Shown here: piece after piece, positions 7,542-17,041 of the stretch | Layout: each line of letters opens with the position of its first letter | How positions within the stretch are numbered: the stretch's first letter is position 1 | Assembly: GCA_017939795.1 (NCBI GenBank) | Contig: JAGBAA010000111.1 | Coordinates: 1 to 37,582, forward strand | Source of the DNA: Thermoguttaceae bacterium | Lineage (GTDB): Bacteria > Planctomycetota > Planctomycetia > Pirellulales > Thermoguttaceae | DNA: 37,582 bases | Direction of reading: 5' to 3' | Notes under the pieces: model-generated | The model's database searches: none | Told to the model about the DNA's origin: nothing | What the model saw: the letters and a program-made list of their open reading frames with translations, nothing else | Program-made: the position numbers and the translations under genes

Positions 7542-10500
7542 ATGAAAAAAGTATTGACTGCCGTTCGGCGTTTTTGTGTTCCAGGCGCGCTTTTGTGGGC
7601 GATCGCGGCTCCGGGAATGTCCGTAAATTGCGTCGCGGCTCCCGTTTTGCCGACCGACGGACTCGTTATCCAGCTCGACGCAGGCACGCTGACCGGGTTC
7701 AATGACGGCGACGAGATCACTTCCTGGATCTCCTCTGCGGACGGTACCGCCTTCACGAACATCAGCGACACCAGCAAGCCGCAGTACTATTCCAGCGTCG
7801 CACACCTCGGCGGGCAGGCTGCGCTTTACTTCGATGCAGACTGCCTGAAGTCTTCCGGAACCTTCGGTATTTCCGGCGCAAACGGACGCACAGTCATCGC
7901 GGTCTGGGCGGATGCCGTCAACACCGGCGCCAACTACCAGCACGTCATCCACATGGGGAATAACGCCACGGACCAGGCCTACGGAATTTCCGTCAACCGA
8001 AAGGACAACACGAACGCCGTCGGAAATCACTCCTGGGGCAACGGTGCCAATGCCGCGCTGAAAGCAACGAGTGCCGGAAACACAGCCGCGTTCACGTATA
8101 CCGGAGGCAAAGACTACTTCATCGTCAACGGTGAGTATGGCGGCGCCTGGTCCCGCAATCTCAACACGGCGGCGAATACGACGCTCATCGGTTCCCGTCT
8201 CGACCCGGGCGCGTCGTCTACGGAAGGCATTAAAGGCTACGTCGCGGAGGTCCTCGTCTACGACCGTCCGCTCACCGGCGCAGAAATGTTGGCCGTCAAC
8301 AGCTACATCAACAATAAATACTCCCTCGGCATGACGACCGGGATCGACATGGACCTGACCGGCGCGCAGATCAGCCTCGATTTCGAAAACGGCAACTCCG
8401 TGACCGGCGGACAGTACGTCGGACTTCAGACGGACAACGGGAACACCTCCCTGCGGATCCTCGAATCCGTCACGAATAGCGTGAACAATTACGCGTACCT
8501 TTCCGGCACGAACAGCGCGACTGGAACGATCTCGGGCACCTACGATCTCCGCTTCACCAACTCGGCGGCTGACGGCGTGAGCTTCATCCTCGCCGGGGAT
8601 GCCGTGGACGTTACGAAGGACTACGGGGACGCCCCTGTCGGCGAAACGCCTTCATTTGCCGACTCTTTCGGCATCGGGTACACGATCTATCAGAAAAACC
8701 AGGTCGGTCTTTACTGGGACGGCAAACAGATCGGAACGATCAACACGACGGACGGAAATGCCGCCAACCCGCAGTACGATCTCAAAAGCGGAAACTGGTT
8801 CACGACGCAGTTCCAGATCGATTACCGTACCGGCGGGTACGGCGCGGATGTGGATCTGGTCCTCTACGACACGGCGACCGGCGGCATCTTCGGCACATGG
8901 TCCGGATATGTGGACGGAATGACTCCCGGAAACTCCCAGCTCCTGCTGCGCGGACGCAACGGCGGCCAGACGACAAACGCCGACTTCGATAATATTCAGG
9001 TCAAATACGAAAACGCAGCCGCTCTCGTGACGCAGACCTGGCTCACCGACAAAAGCGGGAACCTCAACGACGGCGCGAACTGGGAGACCGGAACGGCTCT
9101 GCCGGAAAACGCGGTCGGACACATCACCGGCGGAACACAGACCATCGGCGGATTCAATCTCCTGAACGGCTCCGCCCTGATCCACTCCGGCGGCACGACA
9201 ACCGTCTCTTCCGGGCTGAATGTCGGAGGCGGCTCAGACCTCAACATCACCGGCGGAACCATGACGGCCAATACGACGATCCGCATTGGTTCGGACTCTG
9301 TCGCGGATGGCTACATCCCCGGAAGCGGACGGGCCATCCTCTCCGTGGACGGCGGAACGCTGAACGCAAATGGCTACCTCTCCATCGGTTTCAGTGCGGA
9401 CGGTGTCCTGAATCTGAAAAACGGCTCCATCGTGAAAACCGGCGGAAATGCCGTCATCCTCGGCGACCGCGACAATGCGCAGGCTGTCTACAATCAGTTC
9501 GGCGGGACCTTCTCGTCTGCCTCGCCGATCCTGATCGGAAACAAAGCAGGAACTCAGGCTGAAATGAACATTTCCGGCGGTACGTTCACCAACGCAAACA
9601 CCATTTCCGTCGGCATCGCGGCGGGAACCGCAGATGCCGCGCTGAACATCACCGGCGGAACCGCCGTGACCAAAGGAATCACCGTCCACAAAGGCGGAAA
9701 ACTCACTGTCGGCAGCGGCGCGAAACTGACCGTCAACTCCGACACTTCCATCGCGCACAGCAGTTTGCAGGACAGACTCGTCATTGGGTACAACACGAAC
9801 GATCCAGGAAACAAAGTCGTCATCAGTGAAGGCGCGACGTTCACCTCCAACAAGACGATCGCCCTCGGTTACGCAGCCGGTTCCTACGGCGAATTGGTCG
9901 TCAACGGTACGATGAATCACACGGTCGATCACTTCCTCATCGGTTTCATGGGTGAAGGAAAAGTCACCGTCTCCGGCAAAAATGCATCCGTCACGACGAA
10001 AAATACCATCCTCGGCGACAATGCAGGCGGAAACTGTGTCGGGACGCTGGAGATCCTCGACGGCGCGAAGTTCAACGCATCCCGTCTCTCCGTCGGCGAC
10101 AAAAATACGGCGACGGGTACCCTGAAGATCGAAAACAGCACAGCCTCCATCGGCGGCGACATCTTCATCGGGAATGCCGGTAATGGGACCGCAGCGATCA
10201 CCAACTCCACGCTCACCGGTACCGGCACGTATGTGGTCGGCGGCGCGGCGAACTCCGGAAAAACGGCAAAAATCGTCATGGATGCGTCCACCGCGACCAT
10301 CACCAAGGACGTCAATGTCGGAAATAACGGGGTCGGGCATATGGAACTCCTCAATGGCTCCGCGATCACCACCAACGGCAGTTTCATGGTCGCGAACAAT
10401 AAAGGAGCAGCCGGAAGCACGCTCCTGATCGAGGATTCCACGATCAACGTCAAGGGCGCCCATCTGCTCTTTGCCCGAAACGGCAGCAGTACAGTCACCA

Positions 10501-11303
10501 TGCGCGGCGATTCCGTCATCAATTACAGCGGGACCGGAGTCTGCGGTATAGGTGAGTTCGGCGATAATGGAGTCTTCAATATGGAAGGCGGAACGTTCAA
10601 CGTCAACTCAATTCCGAAATCCTACGACGGTTACGCGCTGATGCGCACCTCCGTTCAGAATCAGTCCGGCGGTACGATGAACATCGGAAAGAAAGATCTG
10701 GCCGTGAATCTTCAGCTCAAAGCGTCGAGCCAGTACGATCTGTCCGGCGGTACGCTCAACGTGACCGGCACGATGAACAAAGACAGCGGTGCGAAATTCA
10801 CCATGACGAACGACGCAGTCCTGAGCGCAAACAACGTCGCGTTCGACTTCGCGCAGGATGGCGGCATCGTCTCTCCGGGCATCAACTGGGACGGCTCCGA
10901 CTTTGCCATTGGCACGACGACGTTCCAGAACGGCTACACGCTGAATGACGGCGGCACGATCCGTCTGGAAGTCGATGCGGAAAACGCACAGGCCGACAAA
11001 ATCATCGTGGACGGTGCGGCAGTGCTCAACGGCGGAGTCATTGACCTCGTATACGATCCGGACCTTTTGACGAACGGAATGGCGTTTGAGATGCTTCAGT
11101 TCAACGGCGGCGTGCAGGGGCTGGACAAGATCGAGCTGACTCTTCCGGAAGACGATAACTACCTCTGGAACGTGAGCTGGACGGACACCGGCATCGTGAC
11201 CTTCTCCGTGGACGGAAATGCAGTTCCGGAACCGGCGGCCTGGGTGCTTCTGCTCGCAGGACTTGGACTGGGCAGCTGCATGTTGCGGAACCGCAAAAAG
11301 TAG
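7542..11303 (+). CDS. PEP-CTERM-anchored surface protein with lectin-like domains and beta-repeat passenger
   Basis: A 1253-residue exported protein. A signal peptide (about 1-33) is followed by a LamG/concanavalin-like domain (about 36-262; starts VLPTDGLVIQLDAGTL and ends in the conserved NxYINNKYSLG). A second jelly-roll-like domain (about 263-490) ends in a GTWSG / FDNIQVKYENA region. A long stretch (about 490-1170) of autotransporter/PEP-CTERM-associated beta-solenoid repeats follows, of the type LNITGGTMTAN, IRIGS and GxLTVNG. The C-terminus is a textbook PEP-CTERM tail: VPEPAAWVLLLAG, a hydrophobic segment, then RNRKK. Such proteins are known to be processed by an exosortase, which is not in this window. 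Function is probably adhesion or glycan binding at the cell surface (inferred). A terminator follows at 11343. Confidence 0.92.
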   Translation: MKKVLTAVRRFCVPGALLWAIAAPGMSVNCVAAPVLPTDGLVIQLDAGTLTGFNDGDEITSWISSADGTAFTNISDTSKPQYYSSVAHLGGQAALYFDADCLKSSGTFGISGANGRTVIAVWADAVNTGANYQHVIHMGNNATDQAYGISVNRKDNTNAVGNHSWGNGANAALKATSAGNTAAFTYTGGKDYFIVNGEYGGAWSRNLNTAANTTLIGSRLDPGASSTEGIKGYVAEVLVYDRPLTGAEMLAVNSYINNKYSLGMTTGIDMDLTGAQISLDFENGNSVTGGQYVGLQTDNGNTSLRILESVTNSVNNYAYLSGTNSATGTISGTYDLRFTNSAADGVSFILAGDAVDVTKDYGDAPVGETPSFADSFGIGYTIYQKNQVGLYWDGKQIGTINTTDGNAANPQYDLKSGNWFTTQFQIDYRTGGYGADVDLVLYDTATGGIFGTWSGYVDGMTPGNSQLLLRGRNGGQTTNADFDNIQVKYENAAALVTQTWLTDKSGNLNDGANWETGTALPENAVGHITGGTQTIGGFNLLNGSALIHSGGTTTVSSGLNVGGGSDLNITGGTMTANTTIRIGSDSVADGYIPGSGRAILSVDGGTLNANGYLSIGFSADGVLNLKNGSIVKTGGNAVILGDRDNAQAVYNQFGGTFSSASPILIGNKAGTQAEMNISGGTFTNANTISVGIAAGTADAALNITGGTAVTKGITVHKGGKLTVGSGAKLTVNSDTSIAHSSLQDRLVIGYNTNDPGNKVVISEGATFTSNKTIALGYAAGSYGELVVNGTMNHTVDHFLIGFMGEGKVTVSGKNASVTTKNTILGDNAGGNCVGTLEILDGAKFNASRLSVGDKNTATGTLKIENSTASIGGDIFIGNAGNGTAAITNSTLTGTGTYVVGGAANSGKTAKIVMDASTATITKDVNVGNNGVGHMELLNGSAITTNGSFMVANNKGAAGSTLLIEDSTINVKGAHLLFARNGSSTVTMRGDSVINYSGTGVCGIGEFGDNGVFNMEGGTFNVNSIPKSYDGYALMRTSVQNQSGGTMNIGKKDLAVNLQLKASSQYDLSGGTLNVTGTMNKDSGAKFTMTNDAVLSANNVAFDFAQDGGIVSPGINWDGSDFAIGTTTFQNGYTLNDGGTIRLEVDAENAQADKIIVDGAAVLNGGVIDLVYDPDLLTNGMAFEMLQFNGGVQGLDKIELTLPEDDNYLWNVSWTDTGIVTFSVDGNAVPEPAAWVLLLAGLGLGSCMLRNRKK

Positions 11304-11342
11304 AGTTTCCGGGAAAGAGTTCCTTTCCATCAGATAAGACAG

Positions 11343-11376
11343 AGGACCGTTCAATGATTTGGACGGTCCTTTTTTC
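11343..11376 (+). terminator. Intrinsic terminator of the PEP-CTERM gene
   Basis: AGGACCGT (11343-11350) pairs with ACGGTCCT (11363-11370) and is followed by a T tract. It lies 40 nt past the stop codon at 11303. Confidence 0.88.
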
Positions 11377-11389
11377 TGCCGGGGCACCC

Positions 11390-11490
11390 GTCATGTCATG
11401 AACGGCCGTGAGAGGGAAACATTTTGGAAATCGTTTCCCTCTCAGACACTCCCTTCAAAAACTTTTTGGATCTTCTTGTTTTTTGTCTTT
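11390..11490 (-). repeat. Dispersed hairpin repeat, family I, copy on minus strand
   Basis: The perfect 11-bp stem is GAGAGGGAAAC (11410-11420) with GTTTCCCTCTC (11433-11443). On the minus strand it is preceded by TTTTTGAAGGGAGTGTCTGA and followed by a GACATGACGGGTGCC-like tail. This matches the layout of the copy at 20263-20350. The second small hairpin of the other copies is not present. Stem changes relative to copies 1 and 2 keep pairing intact. Confidence 0.75.
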
Positions 11491-11512
11491 TTGTACATAC
11501 TGAAGATACACG

Positions 11513-11551
11513 AAAAAACACACAGGAACGCGCGGTTTCTGTGTGTTTTTT
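11513..11551. terminator. Bidirectional intrinsic terminator between convergent genes
   Basis: AAAAAACACACAG (11513-11525) is perfectly complementary to CTGTGTGTTTTTT (11539-11551), around a 13-nt GC-rich loop. It therefore has a T tract on both strands. It sits between the + gene ending at 11303 and the - gene ending at 11595, and probably terminates the latter. Confidence 0.82.
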
Positions 11552-11594
11552 GGTTTTGAAAGCGTTCAGCTCCGGTTTTCCCGGCAGGTTTGAC

Positions 11595-13511
11595 TTACTC
11601 GGTCAATCCGGCAGTTTTCTCATCGGAAAGGGTCGCCTCCTGGTAGATGAGGCTGAAACCTTCCTTGAAGAGGAAACCGAAGGAGGAGTGGAAGTACTTC
11701 TTCACGGCATCGTATTCCGGAAGTTTCGACGCATCGATGGTGAACTGCTCGCCGTTTTCCTTTTTCGTGTTTGCCGCAAGGAACTCACCCACCACGGAGG
11801 AGTACGTCGCCGCGCTTTCCATGAGCGTTCCGCGTTTGATCATTTCGTAGGTATGCTCGCGGACTCTCTGGGCATTCACATAATGGAAGGAGACGTACTT
11901 CTGGCCTTTAGAGAGTTTTTCCGCTTCTTCTTTCGCGAGTTTGAATTCCGCGGTATCGGTCAGCGGAGACAGATTTTTGTCGGCGGCGTTCTGAAGGTGG
12001 TCGATATAATCCGGTTCCGACGCAACGAGCAGATAGCCGTTCCAGACGGTGATCGTCAGTTCGGGAAAGCGTTTGTTTTTGACTTCCGTACCGGCAGTCC
12101 CTTCTTCGTGATCTTCATCGACCAGTTTCCAGCGAATATCGTCACCGTTTTCGAGCGTTTCAAACGTTGGCTCTTCGCTCAGGAGAGAATTCAGGTTTTC
12201 CTTCATTTTCTCCGCATCTTTCAGCGGCACAGCAATAGCGCACCGTTCGCCGTCGAGAGCCGTCGGATCCAGGTTTTCAGTAATGAATAGCATTTTGTTT
12301 TCGCACAGCGCGAAGATCTCGTTGCGCAAATTCAGCTGAGGACCGTAGGGGTCATTTTCAAACCCGTCGAGGACATCTTCCCACACGGTATCTTCACCAT
12401 CGCCGAAAAGCTGGTTGATCAGCGAGCCAAGATTGTCGAACAGGGTCAGGAAATCGAGGTTGACGACCCAGACACCGCCGACCGTACTCGTGACCCAGTC
12501 AGGAATCTCCTGATCGGCAGTCTCGTCAAATGCAAGCATCTTGAGAGCTTTCTGCGGTTCATTCGGAATACTCACGACAAATCGCTGGGTCGAATCGTAC
12601 CCGCGGTGACGGAAAGTATAGACACCGCCGACCGCTTCGATGCCGTCCACGCCGATCTTGCAGAGCAGTTCAGCCGTATCGCGGGTTTCGGCATATTCAG
12701 GATCCAGTTCCGTCCGAATGACACGCTGGACCTGCATCAGGCGGATCGGATCGCAGTACCAGATCACATCCGGAAGAACATCGTCGATGATCGATTTGTT
12801 GAGGATCTCGAGATAGGAATCCACGTCTGCGAAAGCGGCCAGCGCCTTGTTCGGATCCACCTTCAGCACAGCATGACGATTGAGAATGTCTTTCACGACT
12901 TCTGCTTTATCCGAGGCAATGAGGAAGTTTTCCTTCAGAATATAGTAGGCTTTATGGAACTTCCCAGTTTTGCTGTTCAGGATATTCAGGAAATGGATCT
13001 CGGCATTTTCGACTTCCTGCTTCTGATGCTTTCCGCCGTTTGCTTTCACCCGTTCTGCGATCTTCGTCAGAACAGACTGGGTCTCATACTGTTTATCTCC
13101 GACATTAATGATGACCGCCACGCCGTAACGGTCCGTTCCGATCTGAATGAGCGATGCAGCGATCTCCGACGCAGCGATCTCTCCAATGTCGTCCAGAGTC
13201 ACGCCAAGACGATTCTGGAAGGTGGAAAGATTTTCGGAAAGCTGATTTTGCAGACTTTTGAAGAACTCTTCCATTTCCGGTGCGGCCTGGAGTTTTCCCA
13301 GAGAGGTCTCCTGCCAGGATTCCCGAAGAACTTCAATATCGCGGATGGAAACATACGCGCAGGTCGATTTGGGGAGCAAAAGGTCTGCCGTGATCAAAAG
13401 ATCGCCGTCAGCGCCATCCTGAGCTTTGGCAAAAAGGCAGGTGCCGGCAAAAATAAAAAGAGCCGTGCACAGCATAAGCCCGAATTTCCATTTAAGTACA
13501 GACGATTTCAT
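11595..13511 (-). CDS. Exported protein of unknown function (DUF3352-like)
   Basis: A 638-residue protein with a clear signal peptide (MKSSVLKWKFGLMLCTALF..., cleavage likely after FAKA). ATG at 13511 is chosen over an upstream TTG because AGAGGA lies 6-7 nt before it. The mature part is mixed alpha/beta with repeated structural segments: residues of the type DLLLPKSTCAYVSIRD, later GVWVVNLDFLTLFDNLGSLI, and a third block near the C-terminus. This resembles the planctomycete DUF3352-like secreted proteins, but no catalytic motif is visible. Only single scattered cysteines are present, with no haem or metal motif. It stands alone, between a convergent terminator and a repeat-rich gap. The function is unknown and the family assignment is tentative. 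Confidence 0.8.
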   Translation of the reverse strand: MKSSVLKWKFGLMLCTALFIFAGTCLFAKAQDGADGDLLITADLLLPKSTCAYVSIRDIEVLRESWQETSLGKLQAAPEMEEFFKSLQNQLSENLSTFQNRLGVTLDDIGEIAASEIAASLIQIGTDRYGVAVIINVGDKQYETQSVLTKIAERVKANGGKHQKQEVENAEIHFLNILNSKTGKFHKAYYILKENFLIASDKAEVVKDILNRHAVLKVDPNKALAAFADVDSYLEILNKSIIDDVLPDVIWYCDPIRLMQVQRVIRTELDPEYAETRDTAELLCKIGVDGIEAVGGVYTFRHRGYDSTQRFVVSIPNEPQKALKMLAFDETADQEIPDWVTSTVGGVWVVNLDFLTLFDNLGSLINQLFGDGEDTVWEDVLDGFENDPYGPQLNLRNEIFALCENKMLFITENLDPTALDGERCAIAVPLKDAEKMKENLNSLLSEEPTFETLENGDDIRWKLVDEDHEEGTAGTEVKNKRFPELTITVWNGYLLVASEPDYIDHLQNAADKNLSPLTDTAEFKLAKEEAEKLSKGQKYVSFHYVNAQRVREHTYEMIKRGTLMESAATYSSVVGEFLAANTKKENGEQFTIDASKLPEYDAVKKYFHSSFGFLFKEGFSLIYQEATLSDEKTAGLTE

Positions 13512-13743
13512 ATCTGATCCTCTGATTTTCAATATCTGCGTGAATAAAAAATTTTCTTTTTAATTGGGCACCATGTCCCGTTTAAAATGAAATGGTCAAA
13601 TACTATTTTACTCTTAAAGCGAAAATTTTTATAGAGGGATTCGCAGAAAATTTGCCAATTTTTTTGAAAATTTCAGGAAAAAATACGAAACAGTCCTGCA
13701 CTAAATATTAAACTGCGGAAATGTGGAAAAAGAGACCGGATAA

Positions 13744-13930
13744 GTAAAACAAACTCTTCCGGCAATTGCGTACCAGACCACCAGATCTGATTTTACCACT
13801 GAGTCCACAGAAGAACCGCAAAACACACTGAAAAGAAAAAACTGGACGGGGACGGACTTGAATTTCCCCGTGAGCTGTGTGTTCCGTGAGCTTTCTGTGT
13901 CTTCAGTGGTGGAATTGGCACTTTACTGCC
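13744..13930 (+). repeat. Dispersed intergenic repeat, family II
   Basis: 13744-13835 aligns with 33461-33552: both have a CTCTTCCGGCAA...TGC segment, a CAGATC segment, a TTTTACCAC segment, then CCACAGAAGA and CACTGAAAAG. Its second half (13864-13925, CCCCGTGAGC ... GTGGTGGAATTGGCACTTTA) is shared with 4058-4106. The remainder of the gap 13512-14011 is AT-rich and shows no gene. A weak promoter for the gene at 13511 may lie at about 13628-13658 on the minus strand (TTGGCA and TATAAA, 19-bp spacing). Confidence 0.7.
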
Positions 13931-13950
13931 GGATGGATCAAAAATATTTT

Positions 13951-13993
13951 TAGAAAAACTGCGTTTCCGCCGCAAGATGCGAAAACGCAGTTT
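13951..13993 (-). terminator. Intrinsic terminator of the first HzsA-like gene
   Basis: AAACTGCGTTT (13956-13966) pairs perfectly with AAACGCAGTTT (13983-13993). On the minus strand the hairpin is followed by a T-rich stretch. It lies 18 nt past the stop at 14012. Confidence 0.8.
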
Positions 13994-14011
13994 CTTATTC
14001 AGAAGTCCTGT

Positions 14012-16660
14012 TCATTTCTTTGGTTCATACCAGAGCGATCTCCAGTATTTCTTGTCCAGCTCCCACGGATCGATCGGCTGTTTCGGGTCGTGATCCGGCG
14101 GAAGGATGCCGTAGCGGACCATTTCACGGATGTACTGCGGACGCGGAACGAATCCGACGGGACAGTTTTCCCCATTATTCGGCGTGTCGAGCGCCATGCA
14201 CCAACGGTTTTCTTCTTCCAGAATGTACCGTCTTCCGCGTGCGATACCTGCGAGGATCGCCTGATAGTCCGGGTCATTTTTATCCGTGAAGACAGCCTGA
14301 CCGCTCTTCGCTTCACAGATCCCCCGTCCACCAGCGGCTTTCGAGAGCGGACCAGTAAGGACTTTGGATTTTTCCGGATACGAAAGGTCAAAGACCTCGT
14401 GCCGGCTGTAGCGTCCGCCATCTTCCGTCAGCGCGTGTGCGACGTAGATGTTCTTCTGGTACTTTTCGTACGGATAGTAATTGATGTAGAATTGCGCGGG
14501 GAGTCCGTATTTTCCGATCTTTTTCTCCGCCGGCGTTGGGCAGTGGCATTTGTCGCACCGGCGGTGCATCGCCTCTTCCATCGCCTTCGTTTCCGGCCAA
14601 TCTTTGTCCGGACGCTGCGGAGTGCCGATCAGGCAGTAGCCGAAGCCGCCCCAGCAGTTCACCGTGTACGTTCCGGCATACGGTGCGCCCGCATCGAGCC
14701 AGAAGCGGATCATCTTCTGTTCATTCTCCGGCATCTTCACTCCCTGATGGCCTTCTTCAATGAGTTTCAGCAGGCGGCTGGACCCCGTTCCGATCTCGTA
14801 CGGTTTGAAATTGGATTTCTGGTGATCTTTGTACGGCAGTTTGACGCGATTGTCGCCAAACAGTTCACGCCATGACATGATCTGGTACCCGATCGAGTAA
14901 AGCGGTGCCCAGTGTCCCGAAATGTTGAATCCCCCCTCTTCGCGGTCCGGATTATGGCACTCAAGGCAGTGTTTGTCGAGGATCGGCTGAATGTCGCGTG
15001 CGAAATCAAAGATCTCCGGCACGCCTTCCACCGGCTTAGGATCGACCGGAGGCTGACGCATGATGAGATTCAGCCGTCCGCGGTCCTCCGTGTCCGGAGT
15101 ATCGACGCGCTCTTCATGGCATCCGATGCAGACGGTCACTTCGCCCGGCATGACGGACGTGAAGGAGTGCATCCGCTTCACGCAGTGTCCGTTTTCGTCC
15201 ATCGCGCAGAAAAGCACGCTCCGCATCGCCGGAATGTTGAAATACGCACTCCCGTCTTCGGAGACCGGGACCGACCCGAGAAGGCGCTCGACCGCAAACG
15301 TACCGCCGGAGGAGATCTCGGACATTGCGCCGCAGTAGTTGATCGGCTTCGGCAGGACTTCGTAAATGAGCAGTTCCTTGACGGTTCCGGGTTTCAGATC
15401 CTTCATCTGGCGCCCTTTGTAGAGATTCACGAGCGCCAGCGTCCCATAGTCCTTCGACGGATCCGTTACGTCAGCGATCTCGATCTCCCGTTCCCGCTTC
15501 ATGACCGGGCGGACTTCGTTCACCCAGTACCCGGCCTTCGCCAGCTCCGGCGGAAGTTCGTAGAGAGTCTCAACGGTACCGTCGCCGGAAAGCATCGCGA
15601 TCCTTTGGTGCGAGCAGACGAGGAAATGGTCCTCATCGAACGCCCACGGGTCGCTGTGCGTATTTCCGCGGCTGATGAAGCGCACGGATTCCTGGTCGTC
15701 CGGTCCATTGCGCGGATCAAAAATCGCGACGCGCCCGTAGTGTTCCTTCATACCGTGGCCCGGCGAGAAGGTCGCGACGACCTTATTCGTTCCGGGGATC
15801 GGCTTCGGCCCCAGGAAAACACCGCCCGGATGCTGATTCCCGAAGTAGACCATCTGGCGCGTGCCGTCCGGATTCGCGGTCCAGAGATGATGGAAAACGA
15901 GATGATTTCGGTCCACGTACTCCCACCGCATGTAGATGATCTGACCGTTTGGGAGGACCCACGGCGTATTGTCCTGCTCGACATTGCACGAGATCTGGCG
16001 AATGTTCGTCCCGTCCGCATTGCATTTGTAGAGCGTCGCGACCTGCGTCGCCCAGCACTGCACATACCGTTTCGCTCGTGTGGAGCAGAAAATGATCTGA
16101 TCGTCCGGCAGATACGTCGGCTCAATGTCATCCCAGCCTGCCGGAGCGAAGTGTGTCGTGTCCTCCGTGCCGGGGATCTGGACGTCCTCACCGATGCCGG
16201 TCAGCTGTTTCAGCCCCGTGCCGTCGAGATTGATCTCAAACAAACTATAGTAGTGCTTCCCTTCCGGCTGATACGAAAAGATGAGCTTCTCGCAGTCGTA
16301 GTGGATCTGCGGGTCGCGAATGTTTCCTTTTGGGTCCTCAAAAATCGTTCGGCACTCTTTCGTCCGCGTGTTGAAAATGCAGAGTTTTCCGCCGGAATTT
16401 TTGTGGAACGCCGGTTTGCAGACATCGAGTGAATAGTACCCGATGTTTCCGTACCAATGTCCGTCGATACTCGGTTTGCGGGTAGCGAACAGGATCTCTT
16501 CCGGCATCCCGGCCTTCCAGAACGACTCAAGTTTCGAGACGGGAGCGGTATTCGCAGGCACGGCTTTTTCCGGGGCATTCTGCGCCTTGACGTCCGAAAC
16601 AAAAGACGCTCCAGCCATGGTCAGACACGCCGCCAACAGTAAAAAAATGAATTTTTTCAT
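14012..16660 (-). CDS. HzsA-like multihaem beta-propeller protein, copy 1
   Basis: An 882-residue exported protein. The signal peptide MKKFIFLLLAACLTMAGA is followed by a TolB/beta-propeller-like region (blades such as GKLCIFNTRTKE, TLYKCNADGTNIRQIS and HHLWTANPDGTRQMVY). The C-terminal half carries three c-type haem motifs: CIGCH at 511-515, CLECH at 565-569 and CDKCH at 702-706. This is the architecture of the hydrazine-synthase-alpha-like family, which is widespread in planctomycetes that are not anammox bacteria. No HzsB or HzsC partner is nearby, so hydrazine synthesis should not be assumed; a periplasmic redox role is inferred. Start at 16660 is set by GGAG 6 nt upstream; the open frame extends 16 codons further without support. 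A terminator lies at 13951 and a promoter at 16714-16742. It is divergent from the DUF1080 gene. Confidence 0.9.
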   Translation of the reverse strand: MKKFIFLLLAACLTMAGASFVSDVKAQNAPEKAVPANTAPVSKLESFWKAGMPEEILFATRKPSIDGHWYGNIGYYSLDVCKPAFHKNSGGKLCIFNTRTKECRTIFEDPKGNIRDPQIHYDCEKLIFSYQPEGKHYYSLFEINLDGTGLKQLTGIGEDVQIPGTEDTTHFAPAGWDDIEPTYLPDDQIIFCSTRAKRYVQCWATQVATLYKCNADGTNIRQISCNVEQDNTPWVLPNGQIIYMRWEYVDRNHLVFHHLWTANPDGTRQMVYFGNQHPGGVFLGPKPIPGTNKVVATFSPGHGMKEHYGRVAIFDPRNGPDDQESVRFISRGNTHSDPWAFDEDHFLVCSHQRIAMLSGDGTVETLYELPPELAKAGYWVNEVRPVMKREREIEIADVTDPSKDYGTLALVNLYKGRQMKDLKPGTVKELLIYEVLPKPINYCGAMSEISSGGTFAVERLLGSVPVSEDGSAYFNIPAMRSVLFCAMDENGHCVKRMHSFTSVMPGEVTVCIGCHEERVDTPDTEDRGRLNLIMRQPPVDPKPVEGVPEIFDFARDIQPILDKHCLECHNPDREEGGFNISGHWAPLYSIGYQIMSWRELFGDNRVKLPYKDHQKSNFKPYEIGTGSSRLLKLIEEGHQGVKMPENEQKMIRFWLDAGAPYAGTYTVNCWGGFGYCLIGTPQRPDKDWPETKAMEEAMHRRCDKCHCPTPAEKKIGKYGLPAQFYINYYPYEKYQKNIYVAHALTEDGGRYSRHEVFDLSYPEKSKVLTGPLSKAAGGRGICEAKSGQAVFTDKNDPDYQAILAGIARGRRYILEEENRWCMALDTPNNGENCPVGFVPRPQYIREMVRYGILPPDHDPKQPIDPWELDKKYWRSLWYEPKK

Positions 16661-16709
16661 GAGGATCTCCAAACTGAAACAAAATGGGGCCTTTGGGCAG
16701 GTGATCAAA

Positions 16710-16957
16710 TTTCATTTTACCCGAAAAACGGAATTTTTTCAAGCGGTCAAGTGTAAATTTCAGGCAGAAAGTTCAAGTTTTTGGGATTTACTGCCTCCCG
16801 GCTCTCCGCACTTTCTGCTGTGTATATTCTTTCCCTCAAAACCGGACATGGGACACAAACAGGATTTTTAGGAAGAAAAGTCCGAAAAAGTGAAAAATTT
16901 TGTAGAAAAATCCCCTGCTCCCACTGGTAAATCGTGAGAAAATCGGGTAAAATGAAA
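16710..16957. promoter_or_regulatory. Perfect 15-bp inverted repeat in a divergent intergenic region
   Basis: TTTCATTTTACCCGA (16710-16724) and TCGGGTAAAATGAAA (16943-16957) are exact reverse complements. One stands before each of the two divergent genes (14012-16660 and 17042-18109). Each arm contains TAAAAT in the orientation of its own gene, about 50 nt and 85 nt from the respective start codons. It could be paired promoters sharing an operator, or the ends of a decayed repeat element. The rest of the 380-nt gap shows no gene. Confidence 0.55.
16714..16742 (-). promoter_or_regulatory. Candidate sigma-70-like promoter of HzsA-like copy 1
   Basis: On the minus strand, TTGAAA (16737-16742) and TAAAAT (16714-16719) are separated by exactly 17 bp, about 54 nt upstream of the ATG. 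The -10 lies within the left arm of the 15-bp inverted repeat. Confidence 0.55.
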
Positions 16958-17041
16958 ACATTGAGGATCACTCGCAAGAAATGAGATCCCCGCCATGTTC
17001 ATTTAACTGATTCAAACTCTCACCCCATTATGGAGAAAAAA

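Noticed and set aside
14912..16432. 506-codon plus-strand frame opposite the first HzsA-like gene
   Set aside because: It is the antisense frame of a gene with clear haem motifs and signal peptide. It shows Arg/Asp/Val-rich shadow composition and no domain.
14012..16660. Hydrazine synthase and thus anammox metabolism
   Set aside because: Only the alpha-like family is seen, and this family is widespread outside anammox bacteria. No HzsB, HzsC or hydrazine dehydrogenase is present.
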